A DNA stretch of 44,164 bases from Cryomorphaceae bacterium (GCA_021298655.1 JAJTFK010000009.1:856-45019); one strand, 5' to 3'. Positions 8,582 to 17,622 are shown, numbered from the stretch's first letter. Notes: generated by a model from the sequence alone, not told the origin. A program made the numbers and translations.

Positions 8582-9379
8582 TCAGGCCCGGTGCCGTGAG
8601 GCGCCTTGCTCCAGTTGGTAGCGGTAGCGCTGAATGCTGTTTTCCAAACCGAGGTAGAGGGCGTCCGCAATGAGTGCGTGACCGATCGAAACCTCGTCGA
8701 GTTCCGGGAGCGAAGCGGCAAAAAACGCGAGGTTGTCGGCGTTGAGGTCGTGCCCGGCATTTACGCCAAGTCCCAAGCTTTTGGCGAAGGCAGCCGACTC
8801 CGCATAGGGCGCTACCGAAGCCGCGCGGAGGCGCTCAAAACCCAAAGCATCACCTTGGCGCCGAAGGCTTAGCGCGGCGTCGTAGCCGCGCGCAAAAGCC
8901 TCCGTGTAGAGCTCGATTCGGTCTGCACCAACCGACTTCGCCCCTTCGATTCGGGCGGCGTCGCATTCCACAAAGAGCGAGGTGCGGATGCCGGCCGAGC
9001 GGAACTCCTCCACTACTTCCCGCAGCAGATTGGCCTGGGTCAAGGTGTCCCAGCCCGCATTGGAGGTCAGCACGTCGGGACCGTCGGGAACCAGCGTGAC
9101 CTGTTCGGGTCGGCATTCCAAGACCAGTTCGACGAAATCGCGGCTTGGGTAGCCTTCTATATTGTATTCGGTGTGCACCACGGACCGCAGGGCGCGTGCG
9201 TCGGCGTAGCGGATGTGGCGTTCGTCGGGGCGGGGGTGCACCGTGATGCCCTGCGCACCGAATTCTTGGGCGCGAACGGCGGCCTGGAGCACATCGGGCA
9301 CGTTTCCTCCGCGGCTGTTGCGCAGGGTGGCCACTTTGTTGATGTTGACCGACAAGCGGGCGGGTTGAAGTACGGCCAT
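8582..9379 (-). CDS. pdxJ: Pyridoxine 5'-phosphate synthase
   Basis: Condenses 3-amino-1-hydroxyacetone phosphate with deoxyxylulose 5-phosphate to form pyridoxine 5'-phosphate, the last ring-closing step of DXP-dependent vitamin B6 synthesis. It has 265 residues. Family hallmarks are [13 protein letters not shown] near the N-terminus, [26 protein letters not shown], the phosphate-binding GVNAGHDLN and SIGHALI near the end. The ATG at 9379 gives the family N-terminus; longer in-frame extensions upstream do not match the family. A degenerate -7 box (AACGTTTG) ends 4 nt upstream of the start. Confidence 0.96.
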   Translation of the reverse strand: MAVLQPARLSVNINKVATLRNSRGGNVPDVLQAAVRAQEFGAQGITVHPRPDERHIRYADARALRSVVHTEYNIEGYPSRDFVELVLECRPEQVTLVPDGPDVLTSNAGWDTLTQANLLREVVEEFRSAGIRTSLFVECDAARIEGAKSVGADRIELYTEAFARGYDAALSLRRQGDALGFERLRAASVAPYAESAAFAKSLGLGVNAGHDLNADNLAFFAASLPELDEVSIGHALIADALYLGLENSIQRYRYQLEQGASRHRA

Positions 9380-9383
9380 AGGG

Positions 9384-9391
9384 CAAACGTT
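9384..9391 (-). promoter_or_regulatory. Probable -7 element of pdxJ
   Basis: AACGTTTG on the minus strand keeps the A and TTTG of TAnnTTTG but lacks the first T. It lies 4 nt (CCCT) from the pdxJ ATG. It shares the 65 bp divergent region with the CBS gene promoter. Confidence 0.4.
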
Positions 9392-9432
9392 GCTAAAGGT
9401 TTGGCAAAGGTCGCGTAGCCGTTTAGAAATCC

Positions 9433-9440
9433 TACCTTTG
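9433..9440 (+). promoter_or_regulatory. -7 promoter element of the CBS gene / envelope operon
   Basis: TACCTTTG is a full TAnnTTTG match followed by 4 nt (ATGC) and the ATG at 9445. An out-of-frame ATG directly follows the box at 9441; the frame that encodes the CBS protein starts at 9445. It probably drives the run from the CBS gene into nadK. Confidence 0.65.
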
Positions 9441-9444
9441 ATGC

Positions 9445-10008
9445 ATGTTTTGGGAGGAATTGCTGCAAACGGAACGCCCCGAAGGCCAAAACTACTGGCC
9501 CGTTGCCGACGGCCAAGGTCGCTACCTGGGAATGGCCAGCACTTCGGGTGCGGTAATCGACCAGCGCGCGTGCTCCAACCAGCAGCACGCCGTCGAAGCA
9601 CTGGAACTCTTTGCCGGCTTGAAGCTGGATGCCGTGGCGGTGGTGGATTCCGACGGAACCCTGCTCGGCGGGCTCAGCGCCCAGCGCCTCACGGCATGGA
9701 TGGGCAGCCAGTGGTGCTTCCAGCTCCAAGGAAGCAGCCTTTGGCTCCAGGGCACACAGACCTTGAGCGGCTCCTGGATCTGCGCCCTCGAAGAAGAAGG
9801 ATACCGCGTGGTGGCACTCGCCACGGACTTCGACCGCGCAAGCGCCCTGTTCGGAACCTGGGTGCGCCTCGACCAACCCGACCCAACCGCCGCCGTCGAA
9901 ACCCTGGAACGAATGGGCGCCACGGTGCTCGGATCCTTTCCGCACGGAAGGCGGCACAACGATGCGCAAGAGAACCTGGACCACTTAATTCACTACCTGA
10001 ACCTCTAA
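9445..10008 (+). CDS. CBS-domain protein upstream of NAD kinase
   Basis: This 187-residue soluble protein has a CBS-pair region in its N-terminal two thirds ([17 protein letters not shown], later [20 protein letters not shown]). The remaining C-terminal segment contains [12 protein letters not shown] and ends [11 protein letters not shown] pairs commonly bind adenine nucleotides. The gene sits 3 bp upstream of nadK, the same neighbourhood as in many Bacteroidota, so a link to NAD(P) or adenylate sensing is plausible but unproven. The start at 9445 is supported by the -7 box 4 nt upstream. Confidence 0.75.
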   Translation: MFWEELLQTERPEGQNYWPVADGQGRYLGMASTSGAVIDQRACSNQQHAVEALELFAGLKLDAVAVVDSDGTLLGGLSAQRLTAWMGSQWCFQLQGSSLWLQGTQTLSGSWICALEEEGYRVVALATDFDRASALFGTWVRLDQPDPTAAVETLERMGATVLGSFPHGRRHNDAQENLDHLIHYLNL

Positions 10009-10011
10009 GAC

Positions 10012-10896
10012 ATGGCCCGCATTGCGATTTACGGTAAACGCGTGCCCGACGAAGCCCAACCCTTTGTCGAACGCACCTTGGCGTCCCTTCACGAGGAAGG
10101 TTGTGAGGTAACCATCTACCGCGGCTTTCAGAACCGGCTCAACGAAGCCTGGAACCTTGGCCTTGACTTCCCCGAATTCACGTCCGCCGAAACGCTTCAA
10201 GCGCTTAAGCCGGATTTTTTGCTGGTAATTGGCGGAGACGGAACCCTCCTCGACGCCACCTCGCTGGTGGAACGAAGCGGAATTCCGCTCATTGGCCTCA
10301 ACACCGGACGTCTTGGATTCTTGGCCAACATCACCCGAGACGAAGCGCCGACGGCCCTCAAGCGCATTCTTCAGGGTGCGTACCGAATCGAGGAGCGCTA
10401 CACCCTTCAGGCCTCGACCGACGGGCCGGAATTGCTGGACCCCAACTTTGCCCTCAACGAAATCGCGGTCAGCCGCAAGGGCACCACGAGCATGATTTCG
10501 GTGCATGTGCACCTCGACGGCCAGTTTCTGAACACCTATTGGGCGGATGGCCTGCTGATCAGCACCCCGACCGGCTCGACGGGCTACAACTTGAGCTGCG
10601 GCGGGCCCATTCTCATGCCGATGTCGCCGAATTTCATCCTTACGCCCATTGCGCCGCACAATTTAACCGTGCGTCCGCTCGTTATTCCCAACGATGGCGT
10701 ACTGGAACTCCGCATTGAAGCGCGCGAAGGGAACTTTCTGTGTTCCCTGGATTCCCGCGTGTTTACCCTGGACGTCGAAACCACGCTGCGCATCCAGCAG
10801 GCGGACTTTAAATTCCGCTTGGTTCAGACCGAGGAACACAACTTCCCTTCTACGCTGCGAAACAAGCTGTTATGGGGGCTTGACCGGCGCAATTAA
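10012..10896 (+). CDS. nadK: NAD kinase
   Basis: Phosphorylates NAD to NADP in the cytosol. It has 294 residues. The diacylglycerol-kinase-like GGDGT motif is at 74-78 with catalytic Asp76, followed by GLNTGRLGFLANI. The substrate-binding segments FALNEIAVSR and TPTGSTGYNLSCGGP are present. The ATG lies 3 bp after the CBS gene stop, so the two are cotranscribed. Downstream, the DUF6089 gene has its own -7 box. Confidence 0.97.
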   Translation: MARIAIYGKRVPDEAQPFVERTLASLHEEGCEVTIYRGFQNRLNEAWNLGLDFPEFTSAETLQALKPDFLLVIGGDGTLLDATSLVERSGIPLIGLNTGRLGFLANITRDEAPTALKRILQGAYRIEERYTLQASTDGPELLDPNFALNEIAVSRKGTTSMISVHVHLDGQFLNTYWADGLLISTPTGSTGYNLSCGGPILMPMSPNFILTPIAPHNLTVRPLVIPNDGVLELRIEAREGNFLCSLDSRVFTLDVETTLRIQQADFKFRLVQTEEHNFPSTLRNKLLWGLDRRN

Positions 10897-10912
10897 GCCT
10901 CGGCAAAGCGCG

Positions 10913-10920
10913 TATCTTTG
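10913..10920 (+). promoter_or_regulatory. -7 promoter element of the DUF6089 gene
   Basis: TATCTTTG, a full TAnnTTTG match in the 31 bp gap after nadK. It ends 7 nt before the ATG at 10928. It could drive the DUF6089-uppS-bamA-ompH run independently of nadK. Confidence 0.55.
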
Positions 10921-10927
10921 CGGGCTC

Positions 10928-11737
10928 ATGCTTCGCCAAACCCTTACTGCCGCCCTGCTTTGGCCCGTTCTTACCTGGGGCCAGCACAGCCAAGACCTCA
11001 CGGTTTCGTGGGGCGGAGTTGGGCTGCGCGGAGACGTGGGACCCACCTGGGGCCTTCCCGTGCGCGGCCAGTCCTGGTCCTTGGGTTACCGCTACCAGGG
11101 CCATCCGCACTACGCCCTGCGCGTGGCGGCGGAACAGGGGCAATGTACCGCGAGCGACCTCAATGCTTCGCGGGCCGATCGCGCGGCGCGCGGAATCACC
11201 GTCCGAACCCAAACCCAAAGCGTATGGGCCATGGGCGAAGTCACCTTCCTGCCCCTGCGCATTCCGTCGTTTCGATTTCAGCACAGCCCCTACCTGTTCG
11301 CCGGTTTGGGCGTAACGCGGTACAATCCCCAAGGCGCCTACCAGGGAACCTGGATGGACCTGCGGCCCCTGGGCACCGAGGGGCAGGGGTTGGACGGGTC
11401 CGGCACCACCATCTACGGCACGCGCGCTTTGAGCATTCCGCTTGGAATGGGCTGGCGGGCCCACCTCGGACCTTGGCTCACGGCCCAAGTCGAGGCTCAG
11501 TGGACCTGGATCGCGAGCGACTACGTCGACGACGTTTCGGGCAACTACCCCGATATTACGGCCCTCCGCGAAGCGCGGGGCGACGCCGCTGCCTACTTCG
11601 CAGACCCCACCGCCCGGGGCCTGACCGGCTACGCTCGAGGACAATCCGACCGAAACGACGGTTTGATTCGCGCCAATGTCGGGTTAGGTTTGCACTTGGA
11701 GAAATTTTGGGAAACTTGCGCCGCATTCCTTAACTGA
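10928..11737 (+). CDS. DUF6089-type outer-membrane beta-barrel protein
   Basis: This 269-residue exported protein has a signal peptide (LTAALLWPVLTWG, cleavage near TWGQ) and then alternating aromatic and polar strands typical of a small outer-membrane barrel (SWSLGYRYQG, SPYLFAGLGVTRYNP). It occupies the position held by DUF6089 proteins between nadK and uppS in Flavobacteriia, and the length and GLGV.RYNP-type strand fit. The assignment relies partly on that gene order. The ATG at 10928 was chosen over longer frames because it begins the signal peptide and follows the -7 box. Its TGA shares one base with the uppS ATG. Confidence 0.75.
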   Translation: MLRQTLTAALLWPVLTWGQHSQDLTVSWGGVGLRGDVGPTWGLPVRGQSWSLGYRYQGHPHYALRVAAEQGQCTASDLNASRADRAARGITVRTQTQSVWAMGEVTFLPLRIPSFRFQHSPYLFAGLGVTRYNPQGAYQGTWMDLRPLGTEGQGLDGSGTTIYGTRALSIPLGMGWRAHLGPWLTAQVEAQWTWIASDYVDDVSGNYPDITALREARGDAAAYFADPTARGLTGYARGQSDRNDGLIRANVGLGLHLEKFWETCAAFLN

Positions 11738-12459
11738 TGAAGAACATTCCACAGCACGTCGCCATCATCATGGACGGCAACGGCCGCTGGGCCAAAAAAC
11801 AGGGTTTTGCCACCCGGGTGCGCGGCCACGAACTGGGCGTGGAGGCCCTGCGTCGCGCGTCCACCGGCGCGGCCGAACTGGGAATTCGCTTCCTCACGGT
11901 CTACGCGTTTTCGGAAGAGAACTGGCAGCGCCCCAAAGCCGAGGTCGACGCCTTGATGAACATTCTTATGACCAGCCTGAGCAAGGAGCTTCCGGTGCTT
12001 CAAGAGAACGGCATTCGGCTTCACGCCATCGGAAACCTGGATGCCCTTCCGAGCAAGGCCCGAAAGCAGCTTGACGCAACCCGCGAGGCGACGGCCGGCA
12101 ACACGCGCATGGTCCTCACGCTCGCGCTGAGCTACGGAAGCCGTCAGGAGCTCACCTCCGCCGTTCGGGTGCTGGCCGAAAAGGCCGTGCGCGGGGAACT
12201 TCAGGCCCAAAGCATCTCGGAACGCGACGTAGCCCAGGCCCTGTGGACCCACGACCTGCCCGATCCGGAACTGGTCATTCGCACCAGCGGCGAACAGCGC
12301 ATTTCCAACTTCCTTCTTTGGCAAATTTCCTACGCGGAATTGGTGTTCTTGCCCGTACTTTGGCCTGATTTTTCCAAGGAAGACCTCGTTTCGGCGCTAT
12401 CGACCTTTGCCGGGCGGGAGCGCCGACTTGGAAAGACCAGCGAACAACTTCACGCATGA
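11737..12459 (+). CDS. uppS: Isoprenyl transferase (undecaprenyl diphosphate synthase)
   Basis: Cis-prenyltransferase that makes the C55 lipid carrier for peptidoglycan and surface polysaccharides. It has 240 residues. The pyrophosphate-binding motif is IIMDGNGRWAKKQG with Asp13. VYAFSEENWQRP and RTSGEQRISNFLLWQISYAE are diagnostic of the family, followed by FLPVLWPDF. The start overlaps the previous stop by 1 nt, and its 3' end overlaps the bamA ATG by 4 nt (ATGA). This points to translational coupling in one envelope operon. Confidence 0.97.
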   Translation: MKNIPQHVAIIMDGNGRWAKKQGFATRVRGHELGVEALRRASTGAAELGIRFLTVYAFSEENWQRPKAEVDALMNILMTSLSKELPVLQENGIRLHAIGNLDALPSKARKQLDATREATAGNTRMVLTLALSYGSRQELTSAVRVLAEKAVRGELQAQSISERDVAQALWTHDLPDPELVIRTSGEQRISNFLLWQISYAELVFLPVLWPDFSKEDLVSALSTFAGRERRLGKTSEQLHA

Positions 12460-14936
12460 CCGCCCTACGCTTCCTCGCCTTTGTCGCCCTTTTCGGGATT
12501 GCCCCCACGGCAAACGCCCAGATTCTGGCGTCCGCGCCCGTAGAGGTGACGGCGGGAATCGACTACGAGGTCGGCGGCATCCTGGTGACAGGGGCCGACG
12601 AACTCGATCCGGCCATGGTTACCCTACTCAGCGGGCTGCGGGTCGGCGATGTGGTTCAGTTTCCGTCCGAAAAGATTGCCGACGCCGTGCGCAACCTGTG
12701 GAAGCAGGATTTGTTTGAAGACATTCAGCTGTTCGTAACGGCCCGAAACGGCGGGGTGGTTTACCTTGAATTCCGCCTCAAAACGCTGCCCAAACTCAGC
12801 AAATACTACTTTACGGGCTTGAGCAAGCCCCGCCAGGATGCCTTGCGCGAAAAGCTGGGCTTGAGCCGCGGAACCATTGTTTCCCAAAACCTAATCCGCA
12901 CGACGGAATCCACCATTCGCAAGCATTTTATCGAAAAAGGCTACCCCGAAGTTTCGGCGCGCGTCACACCCGTAACCGACACGGGATTTGCCCAAGCGGT
13001 GGTTCTGCGCATCGACGTCGAGACCGGTCCTCGGTTGCGCATTGACGACATCGTTTTTGAGGGAAACCAGGCCCTGAGCAGTGCCAAGCTGCGCCGCGCC
13101 ATGGACGAGCTGCACCGCATGCGCTGGTGGAATATTTTTCAATCGGCTAAGTACCTCGAAGACAAGCTCGAAGGGGAGCGCGCCCTGATTGTGGAGGCCT
13201 ACAACAACGCCGGCTACCGGGATGCCCGAATTGTGCGCGATACCGTGTACCGCGTGGACGTAAACGAAAAACCCCGAATTCGCATTGCGTTTACCGTGGA
13301 AGAAGGGCGTCCCTACTTCTACCGGAGCGTTCGGTTCTTGGGCAATTCCAAGTACGACAACGCAACCCTTCAGAGCATTCTGAAAATTGAAGCGGGCGAT
13401 CGCTACGACGCCAAGCTGCTGGGAACCCGGGTAAACGGCGACCCGAACGGCAACGACATTTCGTCGCTCTACCTGAACAACGGCTACCTGTTCAGCAACG
13501 TTATTCCCGTTGAAGTCCGCGTGGCCAACGATTCCATCGACCTCGAAATTCGCATTCGCGAAGGCCGTCCGGCCACCGTGCGCAAGGTGAAGGTGGTGGG
13601 CAACGACCGCACCAACGACCACGTGATTTACCGCGAAATCCGCACCCGCCCCGGAGACTTGTTTTCCAAGGCCGACATCCAACGAACCATTCGCGAACTG
13701 GGGCAGCTCGGGTACTTTGATCCGCGATCCATCAACATCACCCCGAATCCCGATCCGGTGACTGGAACCGTGGACCTCGAATACACGGTCGCGGAACAGT
13801 CCACCAGCCAACTCGAGCTGCAGGGCGGCTGGGGCGCCAACATGGTTATTGGTACGGCCGGGCTCAACTTCAACAACTTCAGCGCGCGAAACCTTTTCAA
13901 CAAAAAGGCATGGAAGCCGCTGCCGTCGGGAGACGGCCAAACGATTAACATTCGGGCCCAAAGCAACGGAACCTTCTTCTCGTCCTACAATTTCAGCTTC
14001 ACGGAGCCCTGGCTTGGCGGCAAGAAGCCCAACTCCATTACGTTCACGGCCTACCACAACCGCATGAACGCGTCGGGGCGTACCGACAGCACCGCCCAGC
14101 GCATCAGCATCACGGGGGTGACGTTGGGACAGGGACTGCGCCTCAAGTGGCCCGACGACTACTTTACGCTGTACCATGCCATCGAGTACCGACGTTTTGA
14201 CATCAACAACTACCCGTTTGGTACGGCGATGTTTAAAACGGGCATTGCCAACTCGGTCGCCTACAACTTCACGCTGCGCCGCGACAACCGCGACCTGCCC
14301 ATCTTCCCAACGCGGGGTTCGAGCCTGTCGTTCAACATGGAACTGACGCCGCCCCTTTCGCTGATCGACGGCCGCGACTACAGCAAGCTGACGACCAACG
14401 AAAAATACCGCTTCATTGAGTACCACAAGTTCAAGTTCTCCGGTGATTTTTACATGCAGCTCGCCAAGAACTTGGTGGCCCGCTCCTACGGGGAATTCGG
14501 ATTTTTGGGTTCCTACTCCAAGGATTACGGGTTGCCTCCCTTTGAGCGCTTTTACTTGGGCGGAGACGGCCTGCAAAACTTTGTACTCGACGGCCGCGAA
14601 ATCGTCGGCTTGCGCGGCTACACCAACTTCAGCCTAACGCCCCCGGGCGGCGGTGCGCTGTACACCAAATTCACCTCGGAGCTTCGCTACCTCATTTCCC
14701 CGAGCCCCACGGCCCAGATTTTTGCGCTGGCCTTCTTGGAGGCGGGCAACAACTACGGCAACTTTGGCGACTACCGTCCGTTTGAACTCAAGCGGTCGGC
14801 AGGCGTTGGCTTGCGGATTTTTATGCCCATGTTTGGCCTGCTGGGCGTAGACCTTGGGCACGGTTTTGACCCGATGCCGGGCAAGGTCGTCCCCTCGGGA
14901 TGGCAAACCCACTTTGTACTTGGTCAACAGTTTTGA
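12456..14936 (+). CDS. bamA: Outer-membrane protein assembly factor BamA
   Basis: This 826-residue Omp85 protein inserts beta-barrels into the outer membrane. A signal peptide (residues 1 to about 22, ending PTANA-Q) leads into a periplasmic part of about 400 residues with repeated POTRA-type units (for example VEGNQALSSAKLRRAMDELH style segments, and KVVGNDRTNDHVIYREIRTR). A C-terminal 16-strand-type barrel follows, with the lid-loop region near LRRDNRDLPIFPTRGSSLSF and the VGLRIFMP strand. The chain ends in Phe, as barrel substrates do. It overlaps uppS by 4 nt and the first ompH gene by 1 nt. Confidence 0.96.
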   Translation: MTALRFLAFVALFGIAPTANAQILASAPVEVTAGIDYEVGGILVTGADELDPAMVTLLSGLRVGDVVQFPSEKIADAVRNLWKQDLFEDIQLFVTARNGGVVYLEFRLKTLPKLSKYYFTGLSKPRQDALREKLGLSRGTIVSQNLIRTTESTIRKHFIEKGYPEVSARVTPVTDTGFAQAVVLRIDVETGPRLRIDDIVFEGNQALSSAKLRRAMDELHRMRWWNIFQSAKYLEDKLEGERALIVEAYNNAGYRDARIVRDTVYRVDVNEKPRIRIAFTVEEGRPYFYRSVRFLGNSKYDNATLQSILKIEAGDRYDAKLLGTRVNGDPNGNDISSLYLNNGYLFSNVIPVEVRVANDSIDLEIRIREGRPATVRKVKVVGNDRTNDHVIYREIRTRPGDLFSKADIQRTIRELGQLGYFDPRSINITPNPDPVTGTVDLEYTVAEQSTSQLELQGGWGANMVIGTAGLNFNNFSARNLFNKKAWKPLPSGDGQTINIRAQSNGTFFSSYNFSFTEPWLGGKKPNSITFTAYHNRMNASGRTDSTAQRISITGVTLGQGLRLKWPDDYFTLYHAIEYRRFDINNYPFGTAMFKTGIANSVAYNFTLRRDNRDLPIFPTRGSSLSFNMELTPPLSLIDGRDYSKLTTNEKYRFIEYHKFKFSGDFYMQLAKNLVARSYGEFGFLGSYSKDYGLPPFERFYLGGDGLQNFVLDGREIVGLRGYTNFSLTPPGGGALYTKFTSELRYLISPSPTAQIFALAFLEAGNNYGNFGDYRPFELKRSAGVGLRIFMPMFGLLGVDLGHGFDPMPGKVVPSGWQTHFVLGQQF

Positions 14937-15445
14937 TGCCCATGTACCGCTTCCTCGTTTTGGCTTTTGCCCTAGTGACCACCCAGGCTTTGGGTCAGCG
15001 AATCGGGTACGTAGACACCCAGCTTTTGCTCAAAAAACACCCCATGTACGTTCAGGCTCAAGCCGAGGTGGAGCGCCTTAATGCGCAGTGGCTTGGCGAA
15101 GTGCAATCCCTGTTCGACGACGCCGAAGCCCTGCGGGGGCAGCTCGAGGCCGAGCGCGTTCTGCTCACTGCCGGCATGGCCGCTGAGCGCGAAAAGAGCA
15201 TTGGCGTGACCCTTGACAGCGCCAAGGCACGGCAATTGCGGTACTTTGCTCCCGAGGGCCTGCTGTTCAGCAAGCGCGAAGAGCTCATTGCGCCCATTCA
15301 AGCGCAAGTCGCCGCCGCAATCCGTGAAGTGGCGCGACGCAAAAAGCTCGACGTGGTGCTGGACAAGGGAAGCAACCTCGCCGTAGTCTACGCAAACGAA
15401 ACCCTTGACCTGACCAACGAAGTCCTGCAGCAGCTTGGCTTCTAA
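14936..15445 (+). CDS. OmpH/Skp-family periplasmic chaperone (first copy)
   Basis: This 169-residue Skp-like protein is thought to hold unfolded outer-membrane proteins in the periplasm for BamA. It has a signal peptide (FLVLAFALVTTQALG-Q), the family opener RIGYVDTQLLLKKHPMY, a charged coiled-coil middle and the closing DVVLDKGSNLAVVYANETLDL. The ATG at 14936 overlaps the bamA stop (TGATG); a second ATG at 14942 is also possible. It is a paralogue of the next gene; the tandem pair after bamA is common in Flavobacteriia. Confidence 0.9.
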   Translation: MPMYRFLVLAFALVTTQALGQRIGYVDTQLLLKKHPMYVQAQAEVERLNAQWLGEVQSLFDDAEALRGQLEAERVLLTAGMAAEREKSIGVTLDSAKARQLRYFAPEGLLFSKREELIAPIQAQVAAAIREVARRKKLDVVLDKGSNLAVVYANETLDLTNEVLQQLGF

Positions 15446-15450
15446 CATCC

Positions 15451-15458
15451 TACCTTTG
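15451..15458 (+). promoter_or_regulatory. -7 promoter element of the second ompH gene
   Basis: TACCTTTG, a full match in the 18 bp gap between the two ompH genes. It ends 5 nt before the ATG at 15464. The second copy can therefore be transcribed separately from bamA. Confidence 0.6.
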
Positions 15459-15463
15459 ACCCC

Positions 15464-15964
15464 ATGAAAAAAATTGTCCTCATCGCTGCACTCGCAGTTG
15501 CCAGCGCCGCCAGTGCCCAGTCGGTAGTAGCCCACGTTAACGTGGACAGCCTGCTCGTTCAAATGCCCGAGTACAAAAAGGCACAAGAAGCCCTTCAGGC
15601 GGAACAGGCCAAATTTGAAGCCGAAGCCAAGGAAATGAATGCCGAACTTGAAAAAGGCGCTCAAGCCCTTCAGGCCAATGCAGCCACCTGGACGGACCTC
15701 CGCAAAAATCAGGAGCAGCAGCGCCTGCAAGAGATGTACAACAACATCCAAGAATACATGCAAGGTGCTCAAGGTCAGCTTCAGCAAAAGGAGGTCGAGC
15801 TCATCACCCCGGTGCTTGAAAAACTCCAGGCTGCGATCAACGCGGTAGCGGAGACCAAAAAGGTATCCTACGTTCTGGACGCCTCTCAGAGCAAGGGCCA
15901 AGTGATTTACGCCAAGGGCGGAATCAATCTTGGGGCCGACGTTCGCGCCTACCTGGCCAAGTAA
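15464..15964 (+). CDS. OmpH/Skp-family periplasmic chaperone (second copy)
   Basis: This 166-residue secreted Skp-like chaperone has a signal peptide (MKKIVLIAALAVASAASA-Q) and then VVAHVNVDSLLVQMPEYKKA. A long Gln/Glu/Lys/Ala-rich coiled coil covers about residues 40-120 (Skp's tentacle region), ending KVSYVLDASQSKGQVIYAKG. It differs from the first copy in being more acidic and Gln-rich. It has its own -7 box, and its TAA shares one base with the murI start. Confidence 0.93.
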   Translation: MKKIVLIAALAVASAASAQSVVAHVNVDSLLVQMPEYKKAQEALQAEQAKFEAEAKEMNAELEKGAQALQANAATWTDLRKNQEQQRLQEMYNNIQEYMQGAQGQLQQKEVELITPVLEKLQAAINAVAETKKVSYVLDASQSKGQVIYAKGGINLGADVRAYLAK

Positions 15965-16773
15965 TGCCCGCGTCCGTTGACGGGCCCATTGGGCTCTTTG
16001 ACTCCGGTGTTGGCGGCCTGACGGTCGCCCGCGCACTAGCCGATCGCCTCCCCGGTGAGCGGCTTCTTTATTTTGGGGACACCGCCCACCTTCCCTACGG
16101 AGACAAGTCGCCCGAAGCCATTCGCGGCTACAGCCTCGCTATTGCCCAGCACCTGGTTGACCTCGGAGCCAAGGCCATCGTGGTGGCCTGCAACTCCGCT
16201 TCGTCGGTAGCCTACGACGCCCTGGTGGCCGCCATGGACGTCCCGGTCTTTAACGTGATCGACCCCGTGGTGGCCGAAGTCGCCCGCCTTGGCGTTGATT
16301 CGGTCGGCATCTGGGGAACAAAGGCCACCGTCAAGTCGGGTGTTTTTCCGGCCAAGCTCGCCGTGAGCGCACCGCATGCGCGCGTTCAGGCTTGGGCCAC
16401 GCCGCTCCTGGTGCCGGTCATCGAAGAAAACATTTTGGACGGTCCCATTTTGGAAGCCGTCGTCGACGGCTACGCGGGGCCCACCGAAGCGGCGCACGTA
16501 GATGCCCTGGTACTGGCCTGCACCCACTACCCCATTGTCGCGAAGCAAATTGGCGCCCGAATGGGGCCCGACGTCGCCCTGCTATCGACCCCACAAATCG
16601 TGGCAGAGCACGTCGCCCGTCAACTCGGCGAACTAAAGCTGCTCCGGTCGACTGCCGCGCCGAGCATGCCCCATCAATTCGTGGTGAGTGACTACACCCC
16701 TGCGTTTGAAGCGATTGCGCAGCAGTTTTTTGGCGAAGCCATCTCCCTGCGCGAAGACCATCTTTGGGCTTAA
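15964..16773 (+). CDS. murI: Glutamate racemase
   Basis: Converts L-glutamate to D-glutamate for peptidoglycan. It has 269 residues. IGLFDSGVGGLT supplies Asp13 and Ser14. The two catalytic cysteines are Cys76 in VVACNSAS and Cys186 in LACTHYP. GDTAHLPYGDKS (38-49) is also diagnostic. It overlaps the second ompH stop by 1 nt (TAATG), so it is part of the envelope operon. The stop interleaves with that of the convergent methyltransferase, sharing 4 bp. Confidence 0.97.
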   Translation: MPASVDGPIGLFDSGVGGLTVARALADRLPGERLLYFGDTAHLPYGDKSPEAIRGYSLAIAQHLVDLGAKAIVVACNSASSVAYDALVAAMDVPVFNVIDPVVAEVARLGVDSVGIWGTKATVKSGVFPAKLAVSAPHARVQAWATPLLVPVIEENILDGPILEAVVDGYAGPTEAAHVDALVLACTHYPIVAKQIGARMGPDVALLSTPQIVAEHVARQLGELKLLRSTAAPSMPHQFVVSDYTPAFEAIAQQFFGEAISLREDHLWA

Positions 16774-17585
16774 GCCGGCTTGATCGCGACCAGCCTGCGG
16801 TACTGGATTTCGCCGTTTTTTAGCCGTTCGTGGAGTTGCGACCCCACGTTGCCCGCAAACTCGGTGAAAAGTCCGCGCAACCAAAAGGGCACGCGCTTTT
16901 TAATCAGGGCGCGTTTGGTCGGCTCGTCGAGCTCGATGGCCGCAACCACATTGGACGTGATGTCGGCGTTTTCGCGGACTTCGAGCCCCGCTTCAGACAG
17001 CCATTCGTACAGCGGGTCCCAGTTCCATTGGGCGCGAACGTCCACCAGCACCAGCTGCCCGCCGGGGCGAAGTACCCGAACGACCTCCCGAATAAACTGC
17101 GCCTGATCCCGGTAGGCGTGGCAGGATTCCACGTTGAGGACCGCATCAAAGGACTCGTCCGAAAAAGGCATGTCCATGCTGTTTCCCTCGACGAAGTTGA
17201 CCGGAATCCCCGCGTGGTTTTTGCGGCAAAAGGCGACCGCCGACGCAGCGAAATCCAAACCGGTCGCCGAGGCCGGCCGCATCGTTTCGGCCACATGCCG
17301 GAGTCCGCCTCCGCGCCCGCAGCCCACCTCGAGGACCTCTTTGCCCTCGATGTGCGCCCGTGCCGCCAGGTAGTGGTACATCGCGCGGGACCTCCATTGA
17401 AACAGCGACTCGTCGAGGGTTCCGTACGTCGCCCGTTCGGCGTCGGTCGGCTCGTACCCGTAGTTCATGAACCACCAATCCGCGTCGGGCAAGACCCTGG
17501 GAAAGGTCTCGTAGGCGAGCTTCCAGAGGCGTTCGCGCACGCCACCCGAGGAACGAACCAGCTTAAACAAAAGGCTACCAAGCAT
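16770..17585 (-). CDS. Class I SAM-dependent methyltransferase
   Basis: This 271-residue methyltransferase has a Rossmann motif I of EVLEVGCGRGGG (near residues 83-94), the acidic motif II in SATGLDFAASAV, NSMDMPFSDESFDAVLNVE as the post II/III region, and VLRPGGQLVLVDVRA. The long N-terminal section with WWFMNYGYE is reminiscent of phthiotriol- or quinone-type C/O-methyltransferases. The neighbour upstream on the same strand is a carotenoid desaturase-like gene, so a lipid or carotenoid substrate is a reasonable guess only. A weak TACCCTTA box lies 3 nt before the ATG. Its stop overlaps that of murI by 4 bp. Confidence 0.8.
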   Translation of the reverse strand: MLGSLLFKLVRSSGGVRERLWKLAYETFPRVLPDADWWFMNYGYEPTDAERATYGTLDESLFQWRSRAMYHYLAARAHIEGKEVLEVGCGRGGGLRHVAETMRPASATGLDFAASAVAFCRKNHAGIPVNFVEGNSMDMPFSDESFDAVLNVESCHAYRDQAQFIREVVRVLRPGGQLVLVDVRAQWNWDPLYEWLSEAGLEVRENADITSNVVAAIELDEPTKRALIKKRVPFWLRGLFTEFAGNVGSQLHERLKNGEIQYRRLVAIKPA

Positions 17586-17622
17586 CTATAAGGGTATTGA
17601 TGCCAAGCAAGATACATCCTTA

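Noticed and set aside
10694-10927. Longer frame for the DUF6089 protein inside nadK
   Set aside because: The signal peptide starts at 10928, right after a -7 box; the extension is a shadow of nadK.
12891-14576. Open frame of 561 codons on the strand opposite bamA
   Set aside because: It is a mirror of a clearly conserved gene in GC-rich DNA, has no recognisable domain, and begins at no plausible promoter.
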